The position numbers and the translations under genes were made by a program. The notes under the pieces were generated by a model. The model was given only the letters and a program-made list of their open reading frames with translations, searched no databases and was not told where the DNA came from. Positions 1 through 8,122 of a DNA stretch of 41,741 nt are shown one piece after another. The stretch spans positions 1-41,741 of the forward strand of contig DLRJ01000140.1 in the NCBI GenBank assembly GCA_002500485.1, given 5' to 3'. Each line of letters begins with the position of its first letter. Position 1 is the stretch's first letter. This DNA comes from Dehalococcoidia bacterium UBA7891 (GTDB lineage Bacteria; Chloroflexota; Dehalococcoidia; Lucifugimonadales; UBA826).

Positions 1-954
1 CATTTTTTGACCCTTACTGGCTAAGGTGTTACCACTTTGAAAATGCCAATTCATATCGGAAATATCTTCTCCAACAATATTTATTTTAGATATTTGGCCA
101 CAGCCTAATCCTTGTTCATCGGCTATCCTGATAAAATCAATGGACATAGGGTCAAATCCCATCATTTTCGCAGCTACCGCATCCACAGCTACTTGATCAG
201 CCCCTGCTAATAAAACATTTTTCTCATGCCATTGCATAGCTCGGGGCCCTGGTCCGGAACCGGCAAAAGTGCCGTCCATCACAGCAAAAATACCAGGGTG
301 AATTTTTTTTTGTATCCTCAATAAATCAACTAGAGTTTCGTGTATTACAGAGTGCGTCCAATGTCTTTGAAAATTCAGTAATCCTCCAAATGCATTCTTC
401 ATCGCTCCCGTAATAGTAGTAAAAACATGAGTCTTCATAGTTGGAAGATGAATCACATTCTTATCGATCAGAAATTTAGGTATTTTTATGCCATCGGGAT
501 AAATTTGATCCAAAACAAGGAAGTCGCCCGAAAAAGGTAGCGGCACCCACTCGAGGTCCTCAAGATGTACACTCTCCAGCCCATGCCGCCTCGCAACCAC
601 ATCATGTTTGTTATTAACTTCACCTTCCCGAGCATCCACTACAACTGTTCCATTGTGAGTAGGAATTAAATCGTCAAATCCATCTTCCTTTAGAGTTTTA
701 ATAACCCCATCTAATTGCCAGGGGGACGTGGAACAAGCGGGGTAATAATGCTGCCAGGATATGTTGATCTTTAAAAGGGTGGCAACATCGGGGGCCAACT
801 GTAAATTGTACCCTGCAAGACGCATAGCAGACCCAACATCATCAGCCACAGTCGCTGGATCTGTCTTTATCACCGCAACAGTCGGAGTACCATCAGAGTT
901 GGGTACCACTTCAGGTTGGGTACCAGTATTAGTCTTAGTCGTCCCCAGCGACAT
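1..954 (-). CDS. DUF362 family protein, 3' end cut by the window edge
   Basis: Translating the minus strand from the ATG at 954 gives an open frame of 318 codons that runs off the left edge, so the C-terminus is missing. The protein resembles DUF362 (PF04015) proteins: a central stretch reading HLPTMKTHVFTTITGAMKN (about residues 165-185) and the later DQVAVDAVAAKMMGFDP (about 265-280) are typical of that family. Some DUF362 proteins carry 4Fe-4S cysteine clusters. No CxxCxxC cluster is present in the visible part, and only two isolated cysteines are seen. The biochemical role of the family is not settled. The start codon directly abuts the rpoD stop (TAAATG), so the gene is probably translated from the rpoD transcript by re-initiation. 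There is no separate promoter in the gap, because there is no gap. Confidence 0.8.
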   Translation of the reverse strand, partial: MSLGTTKTNTGTQPEVVPNSDGTPTVAVIKTDPATVADDVGSAMRLAGYNLQLAPDVATLLKINISWQHYYPACSTSPWQLDGVIKTLKEDGFDDLIPTHNGTVVVDAREGEVNNKHDVVARRHGLESVHLEDLEWVPLPFSGDFLVLDQIYPDGIKIPKFLIDKNVIHLPTMKTHVFTTITGAMKNAFGGLLNFQRHWTHSVIHETLVDLLRIQKKIHPGIFAVMDGTFAGSGPGPRAMQWHEKNVLLAGADQVAVDAVAAKMMGFDPMSIDFIRIADEQGLGCGQISKINIVGEDISDMNWHFQSGNTLASKGQKM

Positions 955-2562
955 TTAGTTCTCTAGGAAGTCTCTCAATTTTTTTGATCTGTTAGGATGG
1001 CGTAGCTTACGAAGTGCTTTCGCTTCTATCTGCCGAATTCTCTCCCTAGTTACACCAAAATCCTTGCCAACCTCTTCAAGAGTTCTACTTCTACCATCTT
1101 CCAATCCAAACCTGAGCTCCAGAACTCTTGCTTCTCTGTCATTAAGAGTATCCAACACATCAATAACCTGCTCTCGAAGAAGTTGATAGGAGGCCGCCTC
1201 AACCGGGGCTAATGCTGCCGTGTCAGGAATAAAATCACCCAAATGGCTATCCTCTTCCTCCCCAATTGGTGTTTCCAACGAAACAGGTTCCTGAGATATT
1301 TTTAAAATCTCTCTAACCTTATCTGGAGCAATCTCCATTTCACGACCAATCTCTTCACTAGTCGGTTCTCTCCCATACTCTTGGACTAATCTTCTGGTAA
1401 CCCTGAGCAATTTATTGATAGTCTCAACCATATGTACAGGAATACGTATAGTTCTAGCTTGATCAGCAATCGCACGCGTGATGGCTTGCCTGATCCACCA
1501 AGTAGCATATGTGCTAAATTTGTAACCTTTTCTGTAATCGAATTTCTCTACAGCTCTAATCAGTCCTATATTACCTTCCTGTATAAGATCAAGAAGGGAC
1601 ATCCCTCGACCGATATATTTTTTTGCCACACTTACTACTAAACGCAAATTGGCTTCCGAAAGGTGCTGTTGGGCATCGTCACCTCTTTGTTTTATACGTT
1701 CCATATGTTGCCTAAAGAGAAGTTCATATGGCTGCATCTTATCCACAATGGAATCGTCCGCGACTATTTCCTTCAATTGATCCATTGTAGGTCTACCATC
1801 AATTGCTTTAAATATGTCATCAGGAAGTAGTCTAGTGTTTATCGAAGCCTGCTTAATCATCTCCTTCAATTGATCCGTCTCAGGCGGATCCTCATCTCTC
1901 AATTCCGACAGAATCGCAGAAATTTGTTCGAGTAACTCATCCTGGAAAATGCCGTCGATGGCTTCTCTAACCTCTGGGTTAGCCATTAAATCAGGCAATG
2001 TTCCATCATATGCAACCTCTTTAGAAGTAAGAATTGCTTTTATGATATCTTCGCTATCCACAACAGTCCGAAGCATATCTGCAACAATTTCTCTTGCTCT
2101 TGGTGGGGTGTCCTGTTCAGGTGACAAATCTTCTTCTTTGTTTTCTACAAATCGTTTGCCTTCAAATTTTCGAGCCAAATCCCTTTCCTGGGGAGCTTTT
2201 AAGAGATCAACCCGGCCTATTTCTCTGAGGTACATGCGAACAGGATCATCAATTATATCTGTACTTCCAATTTCTTTTTCCCATTCGCGAGCAGCTTTAG
2301 CTTTCAAATCTTCAAGAGATGGAGGGGCGTCATCATCTTCTTCCGCCTCTCGCCTCGTAGAACGTCCATCCATGCCCAACTCAAGAACTGTTGAATCTTC
2401 ATCATCATCGTCATCATCGTCATCATCATCTATTAATTCATCCTGTTCTTCTTGCTCTTCCTCATCAGCTCTATATCCATCCTCTTTTGATCGACTTCCT
2501 CTCAAAGCACCATCTATAAGATCTGCCTCTCCTCCTACATGCTGAATTCCATCAGTAGTCAT
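955..2562 (-). CDS. rpoD: RNA polymerase primary sigma factor (RpoD/SigA)
   Basis: This is the housekeeping sigma-70 that directs RNA polymerase to -35/-10 promoters. The 535 residues show an acidic N-terminus with a run of ten aspartates (about 45-54), region 1.2 (DPVRMYLREIGRVDLL, about 106-121), a long non-conserved region, and region 2 (about 301-371, with FSTYATWWIRQAITRAIADQ for -10 recognition and melting). Region 3 covers about 380-445. Region 4 (about 470-535) carries the helix-turn-helix LEEVGKDFGVTRERIRQIEA that reads -35. A strong Shine-Dalgarno (AAAGGAG) precedes the ATG. dnaG lies 76 bases upstream, the widespread primase-sigma arrangement. The length exceeds minimal SigA proteins because of the insert at about 140-295. 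Identification is secure. Confidence 0.98.
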   Translation of the reverse strand: MTTDGIQHVGGEADLIDGALRGSRSKEDGYRADEEEQEEQDELIDDDDDDDDDDEDSTVLELGMDGRSTRREAEEDDDAPPSLEDLKAKAAREWEKEIGSTDIIDDPVRMYLREIGRVDLLKAPQERDLARKFEGKRFVENKEEDLSPEQDTPPRAREIVADMLRTVVDSEDIIKAILTSKEVAYDGTLPDLMANPEVREAIDGIFQDELLEQISAILSELRDEDPPETDQLKEMIKQASINTRLLPDDIFKAIDGRPTMDQLKEIVADDSIVDKMQPYELLFRQHMERIKQRGDDAQQHLSEANLRLVVSVAKKYIGRGMSLLDLIQEGNIGLIRAVEKFDYRKGYKFSTYATWWIRQAITRAIADQARTIRIPVHMVETINKLLRVTRRLVQEYGREPTSEEIGREMEIAPDKVREILKISQEPVSLETPIGEEEDSHLGDFIPDTAALAPVEAASYQLLREQVIDVLDTLNDREARVLELRFGLEDGRSRTLEEVGKDFGVTRERIRQIEAKALRKLRHPNRSKKLRDFLEN

Positions 2563-2638
2563 TCCCTTCTCCTTTCCAAATATTGGTGCAGGTTAAAAAC
2601 TTTCAAACTATCGCAATACATTTTAACAAAGATACCAC

Positions 2639-4432
2639 TTAATTCCCCTCTTTATCCCCTTTATAAGTCTCCAATATTTTTTTATCCAAGCCACTTAGCT
2701 CATTTTGAAGGTCACTTGAAGGAGGGGAATCGGTATTTTGTGATTGAATTAGGTCTGATCTATAAAGCTGCAATCTCCTTCTTTCCAATCTCTTGATGCA
2801 CGCCTCAAAATCTATCAGTGTATCGGTATTACTTGAGGGAATCATAGTGTAACTTTGTATACTGGAGAATCTCTCCTCAAGAACGGGATCTAATAATTTA
2901 ATTAAAGATTCACTTGGGTCAAGGTTTAACCACCTAACATAAATTTCCCTATCCTCGGTTCTGGCAAAACATTCCGGGTTTAGTTCAACCGCGACCTCTT
3001 TCAATTCTGGTCGGTTGATTATTAGTGACAACGTATACTCATCAAGTTTGTAATTTTTATCTCCTGACTTTTGATCTTCAAATTCTTTATATCCTTTTCC
3101 CTCTGCATTGCGATCCCTTTGATTGAATCCTCTTCGAAACTGTTTTAAGGCAGTTTCTACCGTACCCACTGATGCAGATAATTGTTCCGCTAGCATACCA
3201 ATATATTTTTCACGATCAAAAGGATCTAATAATCTAAGAATCGGAGCAAGAGATTCCACTACCCGACCCTTCCCGCCTGGAGCATCTAAATCAAATCGCC
3301 CTGACACCACCGGAATTAGATATTCCATAAGTGGTAAAGCGTCACTTACGACCAGTTCCCAATCAGACCCTTCTGAACGAATAAATTCGTCTGGGTCTTT
3401 CCCTTCTGGCAATGACACCACATTAATTTTTGTGGGGTTTCCCGCAAACAAAGGGTCGCTTGACCTTTTGCTAGAATCTCCAAAAATTTGCCAGGCGGAT
3501 TCCAAACTTCGTAAAGTGGCTTCTTGACCGGCCATATCTTGGTCCAGGGCCAACACAAAGGTAGAAGCCAAGTTTTTAAGCTGTCTGACTTGCTCTACAG
3601 TCAAAGCTGTTCCCATACTTGCTACCACATTTTTATAACCATATTCGTGAGCTGCAATTACATCCATGTAACCTTCAACAATTACACCCAGATCACTATC
3701 TCTAATGGCCTCTCTAGCCATATGGAACCCATATAAAGTGCTCCTTTTATCAAATACCGGGGTAGCTGCGGTGTTTATGTACTTCGGCATTGAGTCGTCC
3801 ATAGAGCGAGCCCCAAATCCAGCTGGTCTTCCCAACCTATCGAATATTGGAAACATCAACCGTCCCCAGAAAAAGTCTCTCGTGGTTCCATCCTCAAATT
3901 TATTTAATAAACCACATTCGACGGCAGTTTCCAGATCCACATCATGGAACAATAGGTGAGACTTTAGTGAATCTCGGCCTCGTGGGCTATAGCCAAGCCC
4001 AAAATCTTCAATCGAACCTTCATCAACGCCTCTTGAGGTGAGGTAGATACGCGCGGAATGAGCTTCATCCGTCAAGAGTGCGTCTTTATAAAAATCCAAA
4101 GCTATCTTATTGATCTCAAAATAGGAGTCCCTTGATTCGTTCTTTTTATAGCCACGTAATTCAACGCCGGTGCGTTGAGCAAGCATCCTTAAAGCGTCGG
4201 GAAATTCCATATTTTCAGTTTTCATAACAAAACTAAAAACGTCCCCACCAACACCACAAGATCCAAAACATCTCCAAGATTGTCTTCCAGGGTCAACTAT
4301 AAAAGACGGAGTTTTCTCACTATGAAAAGGGCAGTTAGCTTTGTAATTCCTGCCTGCACGCTGTAAACGAACCTTCTCAGACACAATGTCAACAACATCT
4401 AATTTTGATTTTATTTCGTCTATTTCACTCAT
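2639..4432 (-). CDS. dnaG: DNA primase DnaG
   Basis: DnaG synthesises RNA primers for replication at the DnaB helicase. The N-terminal CHC2 zinc domain has C34 and H37 (NCPFHSEKTPSF) and then C55 and C59 in CFGSCGVGGD. The second pair is Cx3C, where E. coli-type primases have Cx2C. The TOPRIM domain follows, with E253 and D257 in VEGYMD and D297/D299 in ALDQDMAG as metal ligands. Residues 430-597 are poorly conserved and should hold the helicase-binding domain. The length of 597 is normal. No Shine-Dalgarno is visible before the ATG. The upstream 113-residue gene ends only 8 bases before it, suggesting coupled translation. rpoD follows downstream. Confidence 0.97.
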   Translation of the reverse strand: MSEIDEIKSKLDVVDIVSEKVRLQRAGRNYKANCPFHSEKTPSFIVDPGRQSWRCFGSCGVGGDVFSFVMKTENMEFPDALRMLAQRTGVELRGYKKNESRDSYFEINKIALDFYKDALLTDEAHSARIYLTSRGVDEGSIEDFGLGYSPRGRDSLKSHLLFHDVDLETAVECGLLNKFEDGTTRDFFWGRLMFPIFDRLGRPAGFGARSMDDSMPKYINTAATPVFDKRSTLYGFHMAREAIRDSDLGVIVEGYMDVIAAHEYGYKNVVASMGTALTVEQVRQLKNLASTFVLALDQDMAGQEATLRSLESAWQIFGDSSKRSSDPLFAGNPTKINVVSLPEGKDPDEFIRSEGSDWELVVSDALPLMEYLIPVVSGRFDLDAPGGKGRVVESLAPILRLLDPFDREKYIGMLAEQLSASVGTVETALKQFRRGFNQRDRNAEGKGYKEFEDQKSGDKNYKLDEYTLSLIINRPELKEVAVELNPECFARTEDREIYVRWLNLDPSESLIKLLDPVLEERFSSIQSYTMIPSSNTDTLIDFEACIKRLERRRLQLYRSDLIQSQNTDSPPSSDLQNELSGLDKKILETYKGDKEGN

Positions 4433-4440
4433 AATAAGTA

Positions 4441-4782
4441 TTATTCGGTATTTTTTGATTGGGAATATGAATATTGGGCGAGTATTTCCAACGGCTTTTT
4501 TAAGCTATCAATATGCCACGAGATGTGTTCTACGTCGGACAACATATCAGCAAAATCGTCTCCAATGGAATCCCAATTATCCGATTCTTCCAAGAATCTA
4601 TTAAGTATTTCAAGAAATACCAACTGAGAACTCCACAAATCTCCTATGTCGGTACACAATATAGCGAGTGAATCATCATGATCGTCAGATAAACCCATGG
4701 TTTTCAGTTTGACCAAGACCCTATGCGCTAACCCAGACCGCCTTCTTGCTTGCTCCATATTGGGGTTAAAACTCAAAGACAT
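4441..4782 (-). CDS. hypothetical protein, 113 aa, between dgt and dnaG
   Basis: I do not recognise this protein. It is acidic and looks almost entirely helical, with a basic N-terminal stretch (MEQARRRSGLAHRVLVKLK, about 9-27) followed by acidic amphipathic helices and no cysteine cluster, signal peptide or membrane segment. A Shine-Dalgarno (AAGGAG) about nine bases before the ATG and tight packing between neighbours (21 bases to the upstream gene, 8 bases to dnaG) support a real gene. The position next to primase and the primary sigma factor suggests, but does not show, a link to replication or transcription start. Confidence 0.75.
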   Translation of the reverse strand: MSLSFNPNMEQARRRSGLAHRVLVKLKTMGLSDDHDDSLAILCTDIGDLWSSQLVFLEILNRFLEESDNWDSIGDDFADMLSDVEHISWHIDSLKKPLEILAQYSYSQSKNTE

Positions 4783-4803
4783 TCCTATACACTCCTTACT
4801 GGC

Positions 4804-5070
4804 TTAGCCTTCAACGGCACCGTAATGAGTAATGTAACTAACCCATACATCCCTCATTGCATCCAAAACCGTCTTCTGCGACTCCTCTGACATTTCGTTG
4901 ATGTCCGCAAATATTTTTTTCCATATATTGTCCACCTCAAGTTTCCAAGGCCGATACTCCAAACCATGCGGGTCCCTTTGCATGGCCTCTAAATGTTCTT
5001 GTATATGATCGATGTTCTTAAAAACCAACCTGGTTTTTAATCTATCAACGGGATTAGTTGATTCAGTCAT
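4804..5070 (-). CDS. hypothetical protein, 88 aa, between dgt and dnaG
   Basis: I do not recognise this protein. It is a small, soluble, probably helical protein with four tryptophans (in YRPWKLEVDNIWKKIF, DVWVSYI) and no obvious metal-binding or membrane features. It sits 27 bases after dgt and 21 bases before the 113-residue gene. There is no Shine-Dalgarno. Instead a perfect TATAAT (5077-5082, minus strand) ends six bases before the ATG, the spacing expected for a transcript that begins at the start codon. It may therefore have its own leaderless promoter inside the run. Confidence 0.7.
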   Translation of the reverse strand: MTESTNPVDRLKTRLVFKNIDHIQEHLEAMQRDPHGLEYRPWKLEVDNIWKKIFADINEMSEESQKTVLDAMRDVWVSYITHYGAVEG

Positions 5071-5076
5071 TTCGGG

Positions 5077-5082
5077 ATTATA
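5077..5082 (-). promoter_or_regulatory. -10 element placed for a leaderless start of the 88-aa gene
   Basis: On the minus strand the sequence reads TATAAT, then six bases (CCCGAA), then the ATG of the 88-residue gene. A transcription start seven bases after the hexamer would be the A of the ATG. No good -35 was found at 16-18 bases upstream and no Shine-Dalgarno is present. The hexamer match is seen in the sequence, while leaderless use is inference. Confidence 0.4.
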
Positions 5083-5097
5083 ACAATAGTTATTAAT

Positions 5098-6159
5098 TTA
5101 ACTGGCGAAAACCTGTCCGGCACCAGGGGATAGGGATTCAGCGGTCCTAATTGCAAAGCCATCAGTCATCCCAGAAATATAATCTGCAATCGAATGATCA
5201 ACGGTCTCCCCTATTTCCAAAAATTCATTTGGTATTAGATTATGATTACTATCTAATGCCTCGTATAGAACATTAATAATTAATCTCGCAGCTTTACCTT
5301 CTGGGCCCGAATCTACAGGTATATATACTCTTTCAAACATAAAGTCACGAAGAACATTTATAGCATCTCGCATTGATATACTCATGGAAATTGTAGGGCG
5401 GGACGTTAATGAGGTATCTTCCAATAACCTACTGGAAGTACAAACTATGTCCATAACCATACGATCCACCCGCTCTGAGTGTCTTCTCCCTAAAAACTCC
5501 TTGGTCTCATGAGGCAAGTCTACTTCCTTTAAAACACCCGCCCTAAAAGCATCCCCTAAATCATGGTTGAGGTATGCGATAGCATCAGAAATCCTTATAA
5601 CTTGGGCCTCAAGGCCAATACCTTCAACCAAGTTTGAGGACATAAAATCCCCCTTTGGTTTCGAATGATGAAGCATTCCTTCCCTTACCTCCTCTGTAAG
5701 ATTTAATCCCTTCCCATTCTTTTCTAATTCCTCCACAAGCCTGACACTCTGGACATTATGCCTAAATCCTAAAGGACTTAATTTACCTAATTCATCTTCA
5801 CCTATGTGGCCAAAGGGAGTGTGACCCATATCATGACCCAAACCTATTGCCTCAGTTAGGTCTTCATTTAAATTCAAAGCCCTTGCTATAGTTCGAGCAA
5901 TCTGAGAAACCTCCAGTGTATGAGTAAGTCTAGTAACAAAATGATCTCCTACAGGCGATATGAAAACTTGTGTCTTGTGCTTCATTCTTCGAAATGCTTT
6001 GGAATGAAGTATCCGATCACGGTCCCTTTGAAATTCTGTCCTTATAGGGCTAGGGTCTTCAATCTGCCTCCTACCACGAGAATAGGCTGACCGGCAGGCA
6101 TAAAGATTTAAATTTTCCTCGTTCTTTTCGAGTCGAAGTCTGACACCCTGTCCCATCAT
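5098..6159 (-). CDS. dgt: deoxyguanosinetriphosphate triphosphohydrolase-like protein (HD domain)
   Basis: This is a member of the dGTPase-like HD hydrolases that split dNTPs into nucleoside and triphosphate, controlling dNTP pools. The N-terminal signature DPSPIRTEFQRDRDRI (about 35-50) and SKAFRRMKHKTQVF are typical. The HD metal ligands are H80 (TRLTH), H109-D110 (GLGHDMGHTPFGH) and D192 (RISDAIAYLNHD). The length of 353 matches the short bacterial type rather than E. coli Dgt (about 505). Two ATGs lie in tandem, and the second (6156) is better spaced from the GAGGA Shine-Dalgarno. The gene is 22 bases downstream of the 2-hydroxyacid dehydrogenase and upstream of two small unknown genes and dnaG, which fits a nucleotide/replication role. 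Confidence 0.92.
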   Translation of the reverse strand: MMGQGVRLRLEKNEENLNLYACRSAYSRGRRQIEDPSPIRTEFQRDRDRILHSKAFRRMKHKTQVFISPVGDHFVTRLTHTLEVSQIARTIARALNLNEDLTEAIGLGHDMGHTPFGHIGEDELGKLSPLGFRHNVQSVRLVEELEKNGKGLNLTEEVREGMLHHSKPKGDFMSSNLVEGIGLEAQVIRISDAIAYLNHDLGDAFRAGVLKEVDLPHETKEFLGRRHSERVDRMVMDIVCTSSRLLEDTSLTSRPTISMSISMRDAINVLRDFMFERVYIPVDSGPEGKAARLIINVLYEALDSNHNLIPNEFLEIGETVDHSIADYISGMTDGFAIRTAESLSPGAGQVFAS

Positions 6160-6181
6160 TTTATCCTCTAGCCGAGTTGGT

Positions 6182-7162
6182 TCAGCTGGAATCGAAATTT
6201 CTAACCACTGCCTGTGGGGCCTCTCCCTGCCTTACCCTTTCCATGTTTTCAAAACCAAAATTGGCCCTTCTAGCCCAAGTATCCCAAGTGGTCCCTGCCA
6301 TATGCGGAGTAGCTACAACATTGTCCATTCCTAATAAGGGATTGTCCGGATCCACAGGTTCCTTTTCAAAAACGTCCAACCCTGCTGCAGCGATGAGCCC
6401 CTCTTCTAAGGCACTAATCAAAGCGGTCTCGTCCACTACCGGTCCCCGGGAAGTGTTTATCAAAATAGCAGTAGGTTTCATCATAGCGAGCGTGTTCGAG
6501 TTAACTATATGTTTTGTTTCTTTTGTCAAAGGGGTGTGGCATGTGATTATGTCAGAAGTCCTGAAAAGTTCTTCTAACGACACATACTTGACATTCAATT
6601 CCTCTGCCACTTTCTCGTCAAGGGGGTATAAGTCAAAGTACTGTACCTCAGCATCAAACCCTTGAACACGTTTAGCTACCTGCCTTCCAATATTACCGAT
6701 ACCTAAAATTCCCACTTTTTTATCAGCCATCTCAAATGTATTTTGACCGGTTATTGGTTCAGACCAACGCCCTCCCTTGGTCGCATTGTCACTTGCCAAA
6801 AGCTGTTTATATATCGCGAGCATTAAAAGCAGCGCCTGGTCAGCAACGGCCCATGAGTTGGCACCTCCATTATTGGCACAAGGTATTTCAAGCTCTGAAA
6901 GAAGTTCTAAATTCATACGATCGTATCCTGCGGCTAGTAGCTGTACAAGGCGACATTTTTCTAACGATCTGATGACTGCGTTTGAAGGATCTTGTCCATA
7001 ACACAATAAGAAATCCGCATCACGAACCTCGTCTATTTGTTGTTGTTCTGTGGAGGATTTATCTAGTACTACAATTTGGTAATCGGTGGGACTATAGGAA
7101 ATAACCTCATCTATTAATTCCTCTTTTAGTCCAGTCAAAAACACTACTTTCGGTGAAGCCAT
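6182..7162 (-). CDS. D-isomer-specific 2-hydroxyacid dehydrogenase family protein
   Basis: This NAD(P)-dependent enzyme interconverts D-2-hydroxy acids and 2-oxo acids. The Rossmann motif GILGIGNIGR (151-160) is intact, and an acidic residue, D177, sits at the end of the second strand (VQYFD), which favours NAD. The catalytic set is R239 (NTSRGPVVDETA), E268 (FEKEPVDPDNPL) and H287 (ATPHMAGTTWDT). The length of 326 is standard. A Shine-Dalgarno (AAGGA) stands six bases before the ATG. It follows the RraA-like aldolase by 18 bases, so both probably act in one hydroxy/oxo-acid pathway. The exact substrate (glyoxylate, hydroxypyruvate or another) cannot be read from the sequence. Confidence 0.9.
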   Translation of the reverse strand: MASPKVVFLTGLKEELIDEVISYSPTDYQIVVLDKSSTEQQQIDEVRDADFLLCYGQDPSNAVIRSLEKCRLVQLLAAGYDRMNLELLSELEIPCANNGGANSWAVADQALLLMLAIYKQLLASDNATKGGRWSEPITGQNTFEMADKKVGILGIGNIGRQVAKRVQGFDAEVQYFDLYPLDEKVAEELNVKYVSLEELFRTSDIITCHTPLTKETKHIVNSNTLAMMKPTAILINTSRGPVVDETALISALEEGLIAAAGLDVFEKEPVDPDNPLLGMDNVVATPHMAGTTWDTWARRANFGFENMERVRQGEAPQAVVRNFDSS

Positions 7163-7180
7163 CTGTTTTCCTTAAATTAA

Positions 7181-7873
7181 TTAACCGCCGTATCTTTGGC
7201 GAAGTATATCTTTGAGTTTCTCTGGAGAAAAATTTTGGGCTTTGCAGACGTCTATAATCTCTCTTTCACCTGCCTCCACTTTAGCAATAGCATCGGGCAA
7301 ATCCTTAGCAATCTCTTTCGGAATACTAATCACCCCATGTTTATCTCCAAGAAGTAAATCTCCCGGATTCACTGTGACACCACCGACAGTGACTGGAATG
7401 TTTGCTTCTACCAGGTGAACATTGGCCCTAGAAACCAAAGCTGTACTTGCGAAGGCATTAAACCCCCATTCTTGCATTTCATCCAGATCCCGAACCCCTC
7501 CATCAGTAACAACTCCGACACAATCCAGAGAACTGTGAATGGCACTTTGAACCTCACCCCAGAAAGATCCGATTACAAATGGATGATCCAAATCTTTCAT
7601 TACAATAACTCTTGGGCCTGGAATCTTTAGTATCTCATCAACCCATTCCACTCGAGAATAATTCATGTTGTCTGAAGGTGGAGTAGAGGCTTTGATAACC
7701 GCGGTAACTGCAAACCCAGCCATAGATCCCATATCTGGAAACATACTTTTTATATCAGGAGTCATGAATCCTTCGGTTCTCGATCTGATATTTAAACTTT
7801 CAATAGCATTGGAAACGGCGCAAGTTTGCATAGTAGCAACAGAATCAATTTCATTTTGGGTTAATTCAGACAC
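7181..7873 (-). CDS. RraA-like / HMG-CHA aldolase family protein
   Basis: The fold is shared by the RNase E inhibitor RraA and class II 4-hydroxy-4-methyl-2-oxoglutarate/oxaloacetate aldolases. Recognition rests on GVVTDGGVRDLDEM (about 110-123, including the conserved R-D pair used for substrate and Mg binding) and PGDLLLGDKHGVISIP (about 170-185). The start is a GTG with a strong upstream GGGAGG six bases away. Because no RNase E gene is visible and the neighbours are hydroxy-acid enzymes, an aldolase releasing pyruvate is more likely than a ribonuclease regulator. That choice is inference. The gene heads the long minus-strand run through dgt, dnaG and rpoD. Confidence 0.85.
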   Translation of the reverse strand: MSELTQNEIDSVATMQTCAVSNAIESLNIRSRTEGFMTPDIKSMFPDMGSMAGFAVTAVIKASTPPSDNMNYSRVEWVDEILKIPGPRVIVMKDLDHPFVIGSFWGEVQSAIHSSLDCVGVVTDGGVRDLDEMQEWGFNAFASTALVSRANVHLVEANIPVTVGGVTVNPGDLLLGDKHGVISIPKEIAKDLPDAIAKVEAGEREIIDVCKAQNFSPEKLKDILRQRYGG

Positions 7874-8001
7874 CTTCTACCTCCCATTTTTATTAATCAA
7901 TCAATGAATAAAATTACATCGGAATAATAACAGACAACCATTAATTGAAGTTAAGTAACACGGGCATATACTGGGAACATTATTCCTTATCCAACCTAAT
8001 G

Positions 8002-8029
8002 TTGACCGAGTGGCATCTAAGTCTATAAT
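8002..8029 (+). promoter_or_regulatory. sigma-70 promoter for the GarR-like reductase operon
   Basis: TTGACC (8002-8007) and a perfect TATAAT (8024-8029) are separated by 16 bases, the best housekeeping promoter match I noticed in the window. Transcription should start near 8036, leaving a leader of about 87 bases before the ATG at 8123, which has a GAAGGAG Shine-Dalgarno. It lies in the 249-base gap between divergent genes, so a shared regulator could act here. No clear operator palindrome was seen. Confidence 0.7.
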
Positions 8030-8122
8030 TGGGGTGTCCGTGAAAGGAAAAGGGCAGTTAAATTAAAGACATGTATTGGTCTCCGGTTTTACGGGAATCA
8101 ACTAGAAGAAGGAGTCGTCAAA

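Noticed and set aside
1949..2545. 198-codon serine-rich open frame on the plus strand
   Set aside because: It is antisense to rpoD, and the serine runs are simply the complement of the GAT/GAC aspartate repeat and other acidic codons.
6177..6665. 162-codon open frame on the plus strand
   Set aside because: It is antisense to the 2-hydroxyacid dehydrogenase, whose catalytic motifs are complete.
7181..7873. Ribonuclease E inhibitor RraA
   Set aside because: The fold fits, but the neighbours are hydroxy-acid enzymes, so an aldolase of the same fold is the better reading.
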